In this document: piece after piece, positions 1-11,799 of the stretch
Numbering within the stretch: the first letter of the stretch is position 1
Layout of the letters: every line of letters begins with the position of its first letter
Notes under the pieces: model-generated
What the model saw: the letters and a program-made list of their open reading frames with translations, nothing else
What the model was told of the DNA's origin: nothing
The model's database searches: none
Assembly: GCA_949775045.1 (NCBI GenBank)
Contig: OX459100.1
Coordinates: 11,852,086 to 11,916,085, forward strand
Source of the DNA: Metridium senile
Taxonomy: Eukaryota; Cnidaria; Anthozoa; Actiniaria; Metridiidae
Length of the DNA: 64,000 nt
Direction: 5' to 3'
Made by a program: the position numbers and the translations under genes

Positions 1-161
1 TTAATGACATACTGGTGGGCGCTGTAGTATGTGTTGTGATTACAACTGAAATTGACTCTAATGTCGTGATGATTCTGTATATACTGCCTAACCCTTGACC
101 ACCTTGATCTCTTGTTCAGCTTCAATGCCATGTGGTAATGTGTTGAGTTCTCTGACTCGGA

Positions 162-361
162 NNNNNNNNNNNNNNNNNNNNNNNNNNNNNNNNNNNNNNN
201 NNNNNNNNNNNNNNNNNNNNNNNNNNNNNNNNNNNNNNNNNNNNNNNNNNNNNNNNNNNNNNNNNNNNNNNNNNNNNNNNNNNNNNNNNNNNNNNNNNNN
301 NNNNNNNNNNNNNNNNNNNNNNNNNNNNNNNNNNNNNNNNNNNNNNNNNNNNNNNNNNNNN
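162..361. other. Assembly gap (200 N)
   Basis: A run of exactly 200 N, which looks like a scaffold gap of set size. Sequence on the two sides may not be adjacent in the genome, so open frames crossing it are meaningless. Confidence 0.99.
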
Positions 362-1379
362 TCATTTCCACAACAATATCAATGGCGTTTTAAGTCATAT
401 GTGTCTCAGACAATCATTGACAAAACTGTTGGCACGATTGTTGATTTTGTTATGTTCCTATATCTGTAATACCCCCCCTCCCCCTGTCAATGTTGCTGGA
501 GGGGTATATGAACCTTGTCAATCGCGGGAAACATTTCCAACTCTTGTACTCTTTCATGAAAAACAGCAACATTGTATTGGGGGAGGGGGGTAGACAAACT
601 TATCCTCATAAATGAAAAAAATGATAGACCCACAAAAAAGTGTCCGAAATGTGATCGTGCCAACACATTTTGGCAATGATTGTAGCTATTTTGTCTTCAA
701 TCAAAAAACATCTTTATAAATATCACCTGCATGTTTTAAAAAAGGGTTGATCTTTTGACATTTGCTTGAATCTGACATCGAAAATAGACCAGAGTAACAA
801 ACTTCAAATTTTGATCGTTCTGAAAGTTTTGGGCTTTAAGTATCTTTATATTGTATTTAATCGAAAACATTTATTTAATGTCACCTGTCATATACAATTA
901 AGGGTTGTTGGTCTAACATTTGCTTGAATCTGACATCTAAACCAGAGTAATAAGCTTCAGATTTTGCTAGAGTCATAGTCTAGTACTTTCACACAAATTA
1001 ATATATATTTACATACAAGACAAGGTGAAATACTAATTTAAAATTAACTATGTTTAAAACGAGCTAGTTTTTGTCGTTTCAAACCTGAAAATAAGTCTGA
1101 ACTGAATACCAAGTCAACTTTGACGCAATAAACCATACTTAACTAACGGAACAATTCAGTATTAAACTAAATATTTCCCCGCGTTACTCATGTGACTTGT
1201 AAAAACATATCAAAAATAGTAGTTTGAATTTAACGACGTCCGGTCACTTGAGAAACTTAACAATGCCAAGTGTATTCAAAACTATATAGGTCCATGTACT
1301 TATAACCGAGTATTATATAGTTAAAATAAGCCTTAGACTGTCTTGTTGATAATAATAATGATATTGATAGTTATAATGA

Positions 1380-1690
1380 TGGATTGATTATGATGATGGT
1401 GGTAATGACGGTAGTAATAATGACAAAAACTATGATCTAGTAGGAATGATTATGATATGGTAATAATGGTTTTGATGATGATGATGGTGGTGGGTGGTAA
1501 TGTTGGTAGTAATAACGACAAATGGTTTTGATGATGATGATGGTGGTGGGTGGTAATGTTGGTAGTAATAACGACAAAAACTATGATCTAGTAGGAATGA
1601 TGATGATGGTAATAATGGTTTTGATGATGATGATGGTGGTGGGTGGTAATGTTGACAGAAATAATGATAATATAGGAATGATAATTATGG
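1380..1690 (+). repeat. GAT/GGT-rich minisatellite
   Basis: Imperfect tandem copies of a unit of about 57-95 bp with the words GATGATGATGATGGTGG and GGTAATGTTGGTAG followed by ACGACAAA. Clear copies start near 1464, 1521 and 1615. The Met/Val-rich frame through it is a by-product of the repeat. Confidence 0.8.
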
Positions 1691-1762
1691 TAGTGATGAG
1701 TGATGCGCTAATTCTGGTGATAGTAATTATTTCACATTTTTTTAAATTTTCTTTGTTTTAAC

Positions 1763-2240
1763 GTTAATGGTTGGTTGGCAAAGCAACAACAAACTATGCC
1801 ATGTATGTCCACCCATTTACCCTCTGGGTGAAGAATTGAGTTACAATAGGACTTGGGTAGACACTAAGTGGTCCTAACTATCGATTTACTAGACCAGTAA
1901 ATTGCGTCTTGCCCACTCAATGAAAAGAAAAAGAAATAATATAAACAACAAAATGATAAAAATGACGCAGGATAGCTAGCGTCGAAACGACGAGGACTGA
2001 GATTAAAATGATTACAAAGTTACTTGCGTTAGTTTTTGTAATACAAATCACAACTAAAGCCACTTTAATCAAAATGATAAACCACTTTGATTATTATACT
2101 TTTATTTGATTTTGTATTATATGTTATACTGATTATTATGACTAGAGTGAAGACACTAAACCAGTGGACTAAATATTAGACTAAAACACCTCAGTAGGCT
2201 CTAATTCCATATAAATGGAACAAGGTGGCTTGTGGTCAGA
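1763..2240 (+). repeat. Dispersed repeat, copy 1 (second copy 3333-3670)
   Basis: The segment beginning AATGGTTGGTTGGCAAAGC recurs at 3333 with clear but diverged similarity. Shared words include ATTTACTAGACCAGTAAAT, GCCCACTCAATGAA and GTAGGCTCTAATTCCAT. The pair is in direct orientation about 1.57 kb apart. This looks like an old non-coding interspersed repeat; no coding frame or target duplication was seen. Confidence 0.7.
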
Positions 2241-2455
2241 CTCTACGAACATACACTATGAACAAACGAATACAACATGCAAACGATTGAATGAGTAGCT
2301 CATTATATCTTAGACCTCCTTCACAAATCATCATCTGTTCTTTGGGTAAACAGAAGGGGGGGGGGGGGGGGTGTCAAGAACAAAGGCTTGTGGTCAGACT
2401 CACTTTGGTCCATGGTGTATGTTCGTAGAGTCGGACCACAAGCTTTTGTTCAGTG
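2215..2455. repeat. Foldback repeat with a poly-G tract
   Basis: CTTGTGGTCAGACTCTACGA near 2228 returns as its reverse complement near 2420-2452, so the segment can fold back. A poly-G run lies inside at about 2357-2371. It is probably a degenerate MITE. Confidence 0.5.
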
Positions 2456-2742
2456 ACTGCAAACAGATAAAACCTAATGAACTATATCCCAAACTCTTCA
2501 TTCAAACCCACGGATGAGTCTAGATCAAGGTCGATTATACGTCAGTACGGTTATTGAATATACAGCTATTTCAAAAAGGTGAAACTGATCTGAATGCTAA
2601 ATAGCGCATTCAAAGCCCGAAATGCATTGTACATTTCATGTAATTGTTGCATAAAAACACCATATTGGAGTTATAACTAATTTCCTATAATTATTTTAGT
2701 TCTTATATTCAACAAAACAGTATAACAGCTCCATAAAAGCAT

Positions 2743-3027
2743 TATACACCCTTTCCGAGAAACTTTGTCACCCGTGAAGTGAAAAGCCTAGAAGCTAGTA
2801 GCGCAGGGGATTATGGATTACCTATGTATACTTCAGTTAGAACGCAGGGATTTCATGGCCACATTGCTACTGACACTTGTCAATATGTTATTGAGAAATG
2901 TTCATTTTGACTTATCAAACAACCATAAAGGCGTTCCGAATGCACATTTATTTTCTGAACTCATCCATGATCCCTTGCGCCTTGTGTGCTTTTCACGGGT
3001 GACAAACTTTCTCGGAAAGGGTTTATA
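2743..3027. mobile_element. MITE, TIR ACCCTTTCCGAGAAA, TA target
   Basis: The left end ACCCTTTCCGAGAAACTTTG and its continuation TCACCCGTGAA are matched inversely at the right end by TTCACGGGTGACAAACTTTC then TCGGAAAGGGT, each flanked by TATA. Inverted arms with a TA-type target fit a Tc1/mariner-like non-autonomous element. A 74-codon frame inside has no sign of being a gene. Confidence 0.65.
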
Positions 3028-3152
3028 CTATGTTTAGTTTATAAGACCATAGTTATTAACTATGATAAGACTGACATTTGCATTTCTGTCTTACAATCGG
3101 TCTACAATGTACTATTCAGAATTCAGTATTGACAATTCGACCATGTTTGAGC

Positions 3153-3216
3153 TAGCCTGAGTATAAGGCATTTCTCCTCTCCCCAGTTCCTCTCGGAAGG
3201 CCTTATCCTCAGGCTA
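3153..3216. mobile_element. 64-bp foldback element with 9-bp TSD
   Basis: TAGCCTGAGTATAAGGC at the left is matched inversely by GCCTTATCCTCAGGCTA at the right. TGTTTGAGC lies directly outside both ends (3144-3152 and 3217-3225), a perfect 9-bp target duplication. A relative sits at 58483-58570. Confidence 0.75.
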
Positions 3217-4380
3217 TGTTTGAGCAGGTTAAAGGTGGGCGTAGCGTTTACAAGTGTTAGTATTTTGATGCTGATTAATTTGCCAACCATTTTCACAATC
3301 ATGATATTTTTTAATCTTCTTTGTTCTAATAACAATGGTTGGTTAGCAAAATTATAACAAAATATGCCATGTATGTCCTCCCATATACCCTCTGGGTAAA
3401 TAATGAGCTAAAATATGACTTGGATAGGCGTTTGATAAGTGGTCTTAACTATAGATTTACTAGACCAGTAAATGGCGTCCTGCCCACTCAATGAAGACCA
3501 AAATAAATAATATAAACATTATGAAAAAAGCGAAAAATAAAATATAAAACAAGTAATAATTATATATAATTTCATTATACTTTGATTAGCGTGAAGGCAC
3601 CAAACCAGTGAGCTAGATACGTACTACACTAATACACCTTAGTAGGCTCTAATTCCATTTATTTTAAACAAAAGTGTTTTGAAAGTATTCTACGAAATGA
3701 CGTCACAGTTAGAAGTCCAATATCTTACGCTTTCCAAGGTCTTCCGAATTTGATGGATGATTTCCGTTTTTGTGAAATGGATAGTGAGCTAATGTTGTAT
3801 TTGATAACCAAACCGGGGATACACACTAATAAAATAGTAGGTTAAGAAGAAAATTATAGTGCTTCTAGTTACTAAACATAGCTCAACGAAGAATTCACAT
3901 GGCGCGCGGTTTATTACAGTGGCTGGTTACTCGAACCGTGAACACTTGACTTTTTTCATATGGCGCTATTCATTCCTGAACCTTCTACTGATTCAAAATC
4001 TCTCAAAGTGAAGTAGTGAGTTCAAAAACACTAAGTATTCATAGTAAATCTTATTTCTAATCTATTCCGCGCTTATGAAATGTTTTTTCCATGGGATGTG
4101 GAGTCTAAAACGTCAATGTAACAAAATATATTTCAAAGTGTTCTAGTGTCCGCACTGTACACAGCTCCCTCTTTTAATTGCTTATACTCCCTTCTTGCGA
4201 TGACGACCTTCGAATGTTTTGATATAATACAACTAGTGATAAGCTATATACAATAAGAAATTCAACTGATATGAAAACGTACAGTTAAAAACATCATACA
4301 AGAACTAGTAGATTAAGAAACTCCACGCAGAAAGTTTACCAATTAAGCACCCAATACTCAATCCATTATATAAGTACAAA

Positions 4381-4735
4381 CTAGCGAGTAAACTAGTATA
4401 GGCTGCATCGGTGTTTGATATAAACAAGATAGGTGATAGAATGAAATTTGTAACACCGTAAAAAATAGAAATAGAAACTAGCGAGTAAACTAGTATAGGC
4501 TGCGTCGGTGTTTGATATAAACAAGATAGGTAATAGAATGAAATTTGTAACACCGTAAAAATAGAGATAGAAACTAGCGAGTAAACTAGTATAGGCTGCG
4601 TCGGTGTTTGATATAAACGAGATAGGTAATAGAATGAAATTTGTAACACCGTAAAAAATAGAGATAGAAACTAGCGAGTAAACTAGTATAGGCTGCGTCG
4701 GTGTTTGATATAAACGAGATAGGTAATAAAGATTT
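4381..4735 (+). repeat. 96-97 bp tandem array (about 3.6 copies)
   Basis: Copies begin CTAGCGAGTAAACTAGTATA at 4381, 4478, 4574 and 4671, giving periods of 97, 96 and 97 bp. The unit also contains GCGTCGGTGTTTGATATAAA and TTTGTAACACCGTAAAAAAT. Single copies of the same unit recur at about 50297, 50610 and 59311, there followed by a tail with a conserved hairpin. The array belongs to a dispersed repeat family rather than a purely local satellite. The 114-codon minus frame through it is an artefact. Confidence 0.9.
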
Positions 4736-4910
4736 CATTACATTACGACTTATTACCTTTCGAAATTTAGTTAATGTTAACTATGATAGAAACAACTTGC
4801 CTCACACGCTTTCATATAATTAAAAGCTAACATTAAAATTTCCACCTGCAGTTAGATCGAAAATAAACACACTACGAAAGGATTTCAATCACCTTTAGCG
4901 TCCATATTTA
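4735..4910 (+). repeat. Interspersed repeat tail, uninterrupted copy
   Basis: The sequence after the tandem array (CTATGATAGAAAC, CACACGCTTTCATATAAT, CCACCTGCAGTTAGATC, CGAAAGGATTTCAATCACCT) is paralogous to 7930-7981 plus 8412-8490. There the two parts are split by an inserted 414-bp MITE. This copy therefore serves as the empty site for that insertion. Confidence 0.75.
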
Positions 4911-4929
4911 TTGCAAACTCATTTAGCCT

Positions 4930-4958
<29 letters not shown>
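4930..4958 (+). repeat. Poly-G tract
   Basis: About 29 consecutive G. Homopolymers of this length are prone to assembly error and G-quadruplex formation. Shorter G or C runs occur at 2357, 33951 and 46371. Confidence 0.9.
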
Positions 4959-4960
<2 letters not shown>

Positions 4961-5638
4961 ATTAATCGTTCGAATTGCGCTATAACAAATCCTTTTTACC
5001 TAATCACTATCCACAAATAGTAACGATTAACAGCGATACGGGCCATTTTTAAACAATCTTAAAGGATCTTGTGCACTAAGTGGTGTATAAAGATGTAGTA
5101 AAAAACACTAGGGGTTTGGCAATGACGTCATCACGTGGGCAAAGGTACCTTTTATGACCTCCCATAAACCAGAGTGGAAGAGTTTGTACTATCAGGTCTA
5201 TTTATATGTCGTTTATGTGCTAAGATAAGCGCGCATCTTATGGCAAACGTCTCCTCTAAGGGATGGAGCATTAGAAATTTCAGGGGGGAAGGGTTTGGAA
5301 ATTACCCAAACAAAATTTCGTGCACAACAAAAAATCCTGAAAAAAATAGCGTGAAAATCATGTTCAAAAATGTAACATTTGTATGAACCTGTTTGAAAAA
5401 ATAGTACAGAAACTGCATGAGTAGCTTTAGCAAATGATCCTAGTTCTCTGAAAATAGATACTTCTGTTGCCTTATTATCTAAAAAACCCTTAGAGAGTCT
5501 CATAACTGAATTTCTTTATTGTTGTTTTGTAAGCTTTTTGCTGCATTTGTTAATATGTTTTGTATTGTATTATCATAGTTAACTTTAGTATTATATTTCT
5601 ATTATCAGATACATTTTTTTAAGAAGGAGTAGGATATA

Positions 5639-5787
5639 CAATAGCTGTTATTACAGTTATATGCAAATGATTTCAAACAATGGATTCAAATCGAGGCTTT
5701 CGGGCAAACCTATTGTTTTCGCCCGAAAGCCTCGACTTCAACCCATTGTTCAAAATCATTTGCATATAACTGTAATAACAGCTATTG
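5639..5787. mobile_element. 149-bp near-perfect foldback
   Basis: CAATAGCTGTTATTACAGTT at the left reads inversely as AACTGTAATAACAGCTATTG at the right. The arms of about 65 bp continue through TTGCATATAACTG and CGAGGCTTTCGGGC with few mismatches around a short spacer near 5713. A MITE is most likely; no target duplication was recognised. Confidence 0.7.
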
Positions 5788-6477
5788 GGACGTAAGTTCT
5801 GTTTCCATCTCCTGTCACATCTATATATACTTTTTTATTAGTATCATATTTGTAATTGTATCATTCTGACAAATAACTAAATTGATAAATAAAGTCACTA
5901 GTGTTGAATCACCCTTATACATACTAATTTAAGCGAGTCCTTAATACAAAAACGTTTACGCAAAAAATAAAACAATTAAATGTTTATTTTTTCTGGCAAA
6001 AACGTGAAAATTAATGCACGCGAAATATGCCTGTTCCGATTTCGCGAAACTAAGTGCCTGCGAAAATTAGTACGAATAAGATACATAGATAAGTGGGTAT
6101 TCTACGTCAAAATATTTCTCTTAATCCGCTCTGTCAATGAAGTGATAACATGGCATGGCATGGGTCCAAAACGTATATATAGAATTGTATTTTTCAAGTT
6201 TACTTTTCCTGAACGGAAAGCTATCAAACGTTTTACGACATTCAGCCAAACCCAGCAGCAATTAACGACGTACTGATATCCTATTTCTGATGGTCATCAA
6301 GGAGGGTAATTTAGGTTTAACGTCACACTTATAATTACATCCGAGTGATATTAGAACTATCCACTAAAAATAGCCAAAAAAACATCGCTAAATGTACTTT
6401 AAGAATTAATATTTAGCGGTGTTAAACTGATAATTATTAAATAGTTATCCAACGTAACAAAGATATTTTGCTACTAC

Positions 6478-6784
<307 letters not shown>

Positions 6785-7385
6785 ATAGTCCTAATAATAA
6801 TAATAATAATATTAAGAAGAAGAAGAAGAACTTTATTAAACAACTTTGCAATCATTAAAAAGTCAATTGAATTTTATCAGCGAGCAATATATGAAAAATA
6901 TAAGATAATTGAGTATTTAAACAGAATGATGTTAGCAAGTAAGTTAGTTTAGCCTGTTCGATCAAACAGGCGTTCTCAGTTTAGCTCCTTTTACCTGCGA
7001 AAGTAATAGGGGGAGAGGATCTAAGGGACGTGTGTTTTCTCGATCTAATGTTAGCTCTGATGTAAGATAAAAATTAGGAACAGATCTTTTCCAGATAAAA
7101 AATAATTATAGAATTGTTGTATAATGATAAATTACAAGGTGAAACAGTTTGTACGCCCATGTTATGAACGTGGTTGTTCTTTATTTAGAAACAAAAAAAT
7201 TCTACTATTTTTCGCTGATTAAGCACTTGCTAGCTAGTGTGGGCTTGCAATTAAGTGTGGGCTGTTGGTTTTCCTGAGGAAACAATAAGAGTGAAAGAGG
7301 TAAAACTGTAGTGTGAAACTACGTCAGAGCTTCTTAGGAAACACTGTAAAAATGGTAACGTATACACTTTGTGTAATAGACAAAC

Positions 7386-7555
7386 TCGGCTCACGCGTTG
7401 CTATATGGACGTTTTGACCCAATTCAAATCTTTTGGGAATAAGATTTTTTAAGATTTTTATTTCAATATCACTTGGAAAATGTGGGGAACAAAAGTTTTT
7501 ATTCCCAGTGGTTTTGAATTGGGTGGAAACATACATAGCAACGCGTTAGCCGATT
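7386..7555. mobile_element. Foldback family CGGCTAACGCGTTGCTATG, copy 1
   Basis: TCGGCTCACGCGTTGCTATA at the left is matched inversely by CATAGCAACGCGTTAGCCGA at the right. Subterminal CCCAATTCAAA is also inverted. Related elements lie at 38367-38543 and 54358-54527, all of about 170-177 bp. Confidence 0.7.
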
Positions 7556-7639
7556 ATTTTGGTCTATTACTTGTTTCAACGCATGACTCGTGTGACGTCA
7601 TACAGAGTTAATTCCGCATACTATTTATTGTTTCTATAG

Positions 7640-7800
7640 GTGTGCTAGAGTGAAGGCATTTAATCCGTGAAATAGAAATTGCTTGCTAAAGTGTAATAGT
7701 CAAATAGACACAAAAGAAAACAATGGAATTAGAGACTGCTAAGGTGTATTAGTCTAATATCTATTTCACGGGTTAAATGACATCACTCTATAACAATAAC
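7640..7800. mobile_element. MITE related to MITE-A, diverged
   Basis: TAGAGTGAAGGCATTTAATC with CGTGAAATAGA at the left is matched inversely by TCTATTTCACGGG with TTAAATGACATCACTCTA at the right. The ends share TAGAGTG and CCGTGAAA with MITE-A, suggesting one TIR family with different interiors. Confidence 0.6.
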
Positions 7801-7989
7801 AATAATACTTTAGTATTTATAACGAGCAGATTAACGTGCATATAATCAAATGTGTTTGATATAAACAATAGGTAATATACATTTCATTATATTACCTATT
7901 GAAACTGACATATTTTATATGTGAACTAACTATGATAGAAACGACTTGCCTCTCACGCTTTCATGTAATCATATAAACTACCACTAAAG

Positions 7990-8403
7990 AGGGTCCACAA
8001 TAGGGGTTCTCATATCCCGCTATCCCGCTCATTTTTGCTGGCAATCCCGCCATCCCGCCCATTTTCATGTCCAAACCCCGATGCCGCTAAATCCTTGGTA
8101 GGATTTGCTATTCCTACTCATAACGGTGTTTATATTAGACAGAAATGAGTACAACAGACAAACAAAAGTCAAACGCGTGTTTCTAGATACGTTAGGCATG
8201 TCTAGGATCAAAAAGAATTCAGGAATCACACATCCTGCTGCAAATCATAGCGATTTCCCGAATCCCGACACCTAAAAAACATGAAATCCTGATCCCGCTC
8301 GTGATAAATAATCCCGCATCCCGCTCTGATTTTCACTCATATCCCGAATCCCGCCTTCCAAAAAAGGCATATCCCGCATCCCGCCAAACCTATTGTGGAC
8401 CCT
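7990..8403. mobile_element. hAT-like MITE (414 bp, 8-bp TSD)
   Basis: The inverted ends are AGGGTCCACAATAGG and CCTATTGTGGACCCT. CACTAAAG is directly repeated outside them (7982-7989 and 8404-8411), a perfect 8-bp target duplication as made by hAT transposases. The host repeat is continuous across the insertion when compared with its paralog at 4735-4910. The interior is reiterated ATCCCGC and ATCCCGAATCCCGCC words with no coding capacity. Confidence 0.85.
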
Positions 8404-8965
8404 CACTAAAGTTTTCACCTGCAGTTAGATCAAAAACAAACATATACGTATACGTACATTTCGAAAGGATTTCAATCACCTTTAACATCAATAAGAGTTA
8501 TATATGGATTTTTATTTTATTATTTATATATATTTTGTCACTATAGACTGCCAAACAGTGCCTACTTTTATGCGAAAACTCTGAGGAAATCAGTTGCAGT
8601 TCGATCGAATGAATTGAAGTTTTGTTCACGAGAGAATGAGCAGAATAGATAAGTGATGTACGAGCAGAGAGTGGATCGATATCCCTTGATATCTCTTAAA
8701 TGACGTCTTTCCTCATGATTCGTTAAGTTTTTTAAAGTTGGTATCGATGCGGCTAGTTACTATGACCAGCGTTCATGATAAGGAGCATGCGCTCTGTTGA
8801 CATGGTTGCAAAGATTCTGGCTTCCGGTCAGTAGGGTACTCCGTTTGTCCAAGTGGTAAGGGTCAGCGGCGTTCCTTTTAGGGTTAAAATATTTCCTGTG
8901 CGTACCTTTTAGGGTCCTTTTAGGGTTCTGGCTCAAAAATAAGTTACGTAACATGATTTTGTACC

Positions 8966-9335
8966 TGTTTCAGTTAATTTCGGACGTTAATTAATATTTG
9001 ATTATACATTGTGATTTAAGAACTGTGATTGACGTTTCGTTTATAATAGCAATATCATGTTACACATACTATAGTAGTAAAATTAGAAGAACCATTGAAT
9101 AAGGACGTGACCAGTTGCTAACCGAGAATTGCTAACCAGAGAACAAACTGTTTAAGACGTATACCCGCCACAGAAGTAAGTGTAATAAGTACAGTAATAG
9201 TTGCGTGTACTATTCAGTAGTTGTAAGTAATCGTACATTTGTACTTCAGATCGAATAATCACCTTTCAATAAAGTTATACGATTTGTGGCGTCCTTACTG
9301 CCTACGTGATATGTACTGCGGAAATCAGCGTAACA
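8966..9335 (+). repeat. 5' LTR of the BEL element
   Basis: 370 bp, TGTTTCAG...GTAACA. AATAAAG near 9269 is a plausible poly(A) signal. No difference from the 3' LTR was seen. Confidence 0.95.
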
Positions 9336-9397
9336 TTGCATTCGATTTCTTTGGGTGATAAAGAGAAACCTGAGGGAAATCTAGAGGACGCTGAACC

Positions 9398-10111
9398 ATG
9401 GAAGAGTTGTTGAAAGAGGCAAAGATTAACCGAAGAACGGGCAAGGCCGCTCTTACAAGACATGGGAAAGCACTAAACAATCTCATTGAAGGTAAAAGAC
9501 CCGAATCTGAGGTGAGAGACTTGCTTATCAAGTATCAGGAGTGCTTTGAACGTTTAGTGGAATTGCATGAGCAATACGTAAAGCTAATAGATGACGATAA
9601 TGAATTTGAAACCGAAGAGGGTTGGCTTGCGCAATGCCAGGAGACTTTTATGCAGATAGAGTACAATGCGAAAGTCTATATTGAAACAAACGCCAACAAG
9701 GGGAAAACTGTGATAGACGCTAAGGGGGATGGGGAATCAACTAGTGGGTTGAAGACTGGTTTGACTGATGGAATGATTGGAATGCCAGAAGTAAGTCAGG
9801 AAACAACAGGAATGCCACAGAGCAATGGCATGATCGGAATGTCCTCAACAAACGACGACTTGACTGATAAAGACAACAGCACAAAGGAACCGACTGTTAA
9901 CACTGTTAGCTCAGATAAAAGTGCCAATGACATGATTCAGACTACTGTCGTTACAAACGAAAACGCTACAACAAGTGACAGTAAGCAAACCTCAGTGAAA
10001 GCTATCAACAACAATACACCGAACAAGAGCGCGACAGCATGTAATTTTAAGATAGAAAAGCCAAAACTCCCAACGTTTAATGGCGTCATATCCCAGGAGA
10101 ACACAACGTAG
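9398..10111 (+). pseudogene. gag: BEL gag, truncated
   Basis: The frame starts 62 bp after the 5' LTR and runs 237 codons. The N-terminal ~95 residues are charged and helical in appearance, as in BEL gag proteins. A Thr/Ser/Asn-rich linker with several Gly-Met repeats follows (about 115-215). The proline-lysine stretch KIEKPKLPTFNG near residue 220 looks like the start of the conserved central gag domain (DUF1759 type). The frame is broken there: the last few residues and the stop belong to pol sequence read in the wrong frame. The capsid-like remainder and zinc knuckles are missing. The BEL family assignment rests on the pol remnant and the LTR arrangement. Confidence 0.85.
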
Positions 10112-11757
10112 CTGATGAAGTCTCGCGAGGGATATCTGTACGTGACCTCAACAAAAGGTGGACCAAAGGCCCGGAGTTCCTATACCGCGCAGAATGCGAA
10201 TGGCCAAACGAGACAACCCCGGTAGATGAGAAGGAAGAGCAGTCAGAACGACGAAAGGAAAAGTTCTGCGGAGCTACAACTGCAAGTAGACAAGAACCAG
10301 AAGCAATTGACGTCAACAAGTTTTCAAACTGGCGAAGGTTAGTAAGGACAACAGCGTGGATCCTCAGATTAGCAAAAAAGATTCGTCTAAAGCGTCACCA
10401 TCAAGAGGGCATAGAAGGAACGCTCACAGTTGAGGAACTGAGGAAAGCAGAGCTCTATTGGATCAAGAACGCACAGAAGGAGCTGATCAGCCGCTTCCAG
10501 AAAGGCGAGTTCAAGTCGCTCAGCCCCTTCATCGATGACAAAGGAGTCCTCAGAGTAGGAGGAAGGGTAGACAACGCCCTAGTATCTTACGACTCCAAGC
10601 ACCCAGCTCTACTCCCGTGGAAGCACAGAATATCGTATTTAGTGACCGTCCATAAACACACGCAGGCCGGCCACAGCGGAGTAGCCACTACAACGGCTAA
10701 AGTACGAAACAAGTATTGGATCATCAGAGGGAACAAGATCAGCAAGGTTGTAAAGAAGACGTGTGTCATTTGCCGAAAGCTAGCACACAAGACGGAACAA
10801 CAATTGATGGCAAACCTGCCAAGCCTACGTCTCGCTCCACATACACCACCGTTTCATTATACAGCATGCGACTATTTTGGACCATTCACAGCCAAGGTCG
10901 GCCGCAACAAAACAGCGAAGCACTACGGTGTTATATTCACCTGTCTTAACACAAGAGCTGTACATTTAGAGATGGCCTCTGACTGTTCGGCGACGGAGCT
11001 GATTCAAGTCCTACGAAGATTCTTCGCAATTCGCGGCTATCCAGCCGTGATGCTAAGTGACAACGGGACGCAGATGGTCGGCGCAGAGAGAGAGGTGCGA
11101 GAGATGATCCAAGGATACAACCAGAATGAACTTCGAGACTACTGCGCAGAGAGAGGCATGCAGTGGATATTCACTACCCCAGCTGCACCACATCAAAACG
11201 GTTGTGCGGAATCGCTGGTGAAGACCTGCAAAAACGCAATCAAGAAAGCTATTGGCAAGCAGAAGCTCACGCCATTCGAGTTGTACACCTGCTTCTTGGA
11301 GATTGCCAACCTAGTTAACCAGAGACCAATCGGTTGGGTTCCAAAAGATCCAGACGACGGAGCCTACTTGTGCCCAAACGACATGCTGTTAGGCAGAGCT
11401 ACTAGTGAAGTTCCACAAGGTCCCTTCAAAAGCACCAGCAACCCACGTCTACGAGTAGAGTTCGTACAACAGATAGTTGGATCGTTCTGGAAACGTTGGC
11501 AACGAGATGTCTTACCAACCCTGATGCCGACCAAGAAATGGCGATCAAGTAAGCGCAACGTGCGTGTCAACGACATTATCACGATGACGGACGACAACGC
11601 AGTAAGAGGCAAATGGACCATGGGGAGAGTCGTGGAAGTTTATCCCGGACCAGACGGTAAAGTGCGTAATGTTAAAGTACAAACGGAAACTGGAAAGTAC
11701 AGACGCCCGATCACAAAGATCGCGGTGGTCTACCCAGCTGAAGGCTACGATGAGTAA
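10081..11757 (+). pseudogene. pol: BEL pol 3' part: RNase H tail, integrase, DUF5641-like end
   Basis: An open frame of about 559 codons begins directly after the deletion junction, with no gag-pol linkage in frame. It opens with the WRHIPGEHNVADEVSRG signature that lies between RNase H and integrase in BEL/Pao pol. Numbering from the Met at 10642, a zinc-binding HHCC module uses H6, H11, C41 and C44. The integrase core carries D77 (in CDYFGPF), D140 (in SDNGTQ) and E190 (in NGCAES), an intact DDE triad. The C-terminal ~100 residues (FWKRWQRDVLPTL, then VRVNDII and GRVVEVYPGPDG) match the domain that ends BEL integrases. No stop interrupts it before 11755. Protease and reverse transcriptase are absent, so it is not a functional polyprotein even though the integrase reads intact. 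Confidence 0.93.
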
Positions 11758-11799
11758 AGAAGAAAAAGATAAGGACTACGCCCTTATCGGGGCGGAGAA

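Noticed and set aside
2813..3037. 74-codon plus frame
   Set aside because: Contained in a foldback element and ends in its TIR.
4305..4649. 114-codon minus frame with repeated SLVSISIF-like blocks
   Set aside because: It is the translation of the 97-bp tandem array; the repeat also exists elsewhere without the frame.
8870..8935. Telomere-like TTTTAGGG words
   Set aside because: Only three scattered occurrences, with no tandem period.
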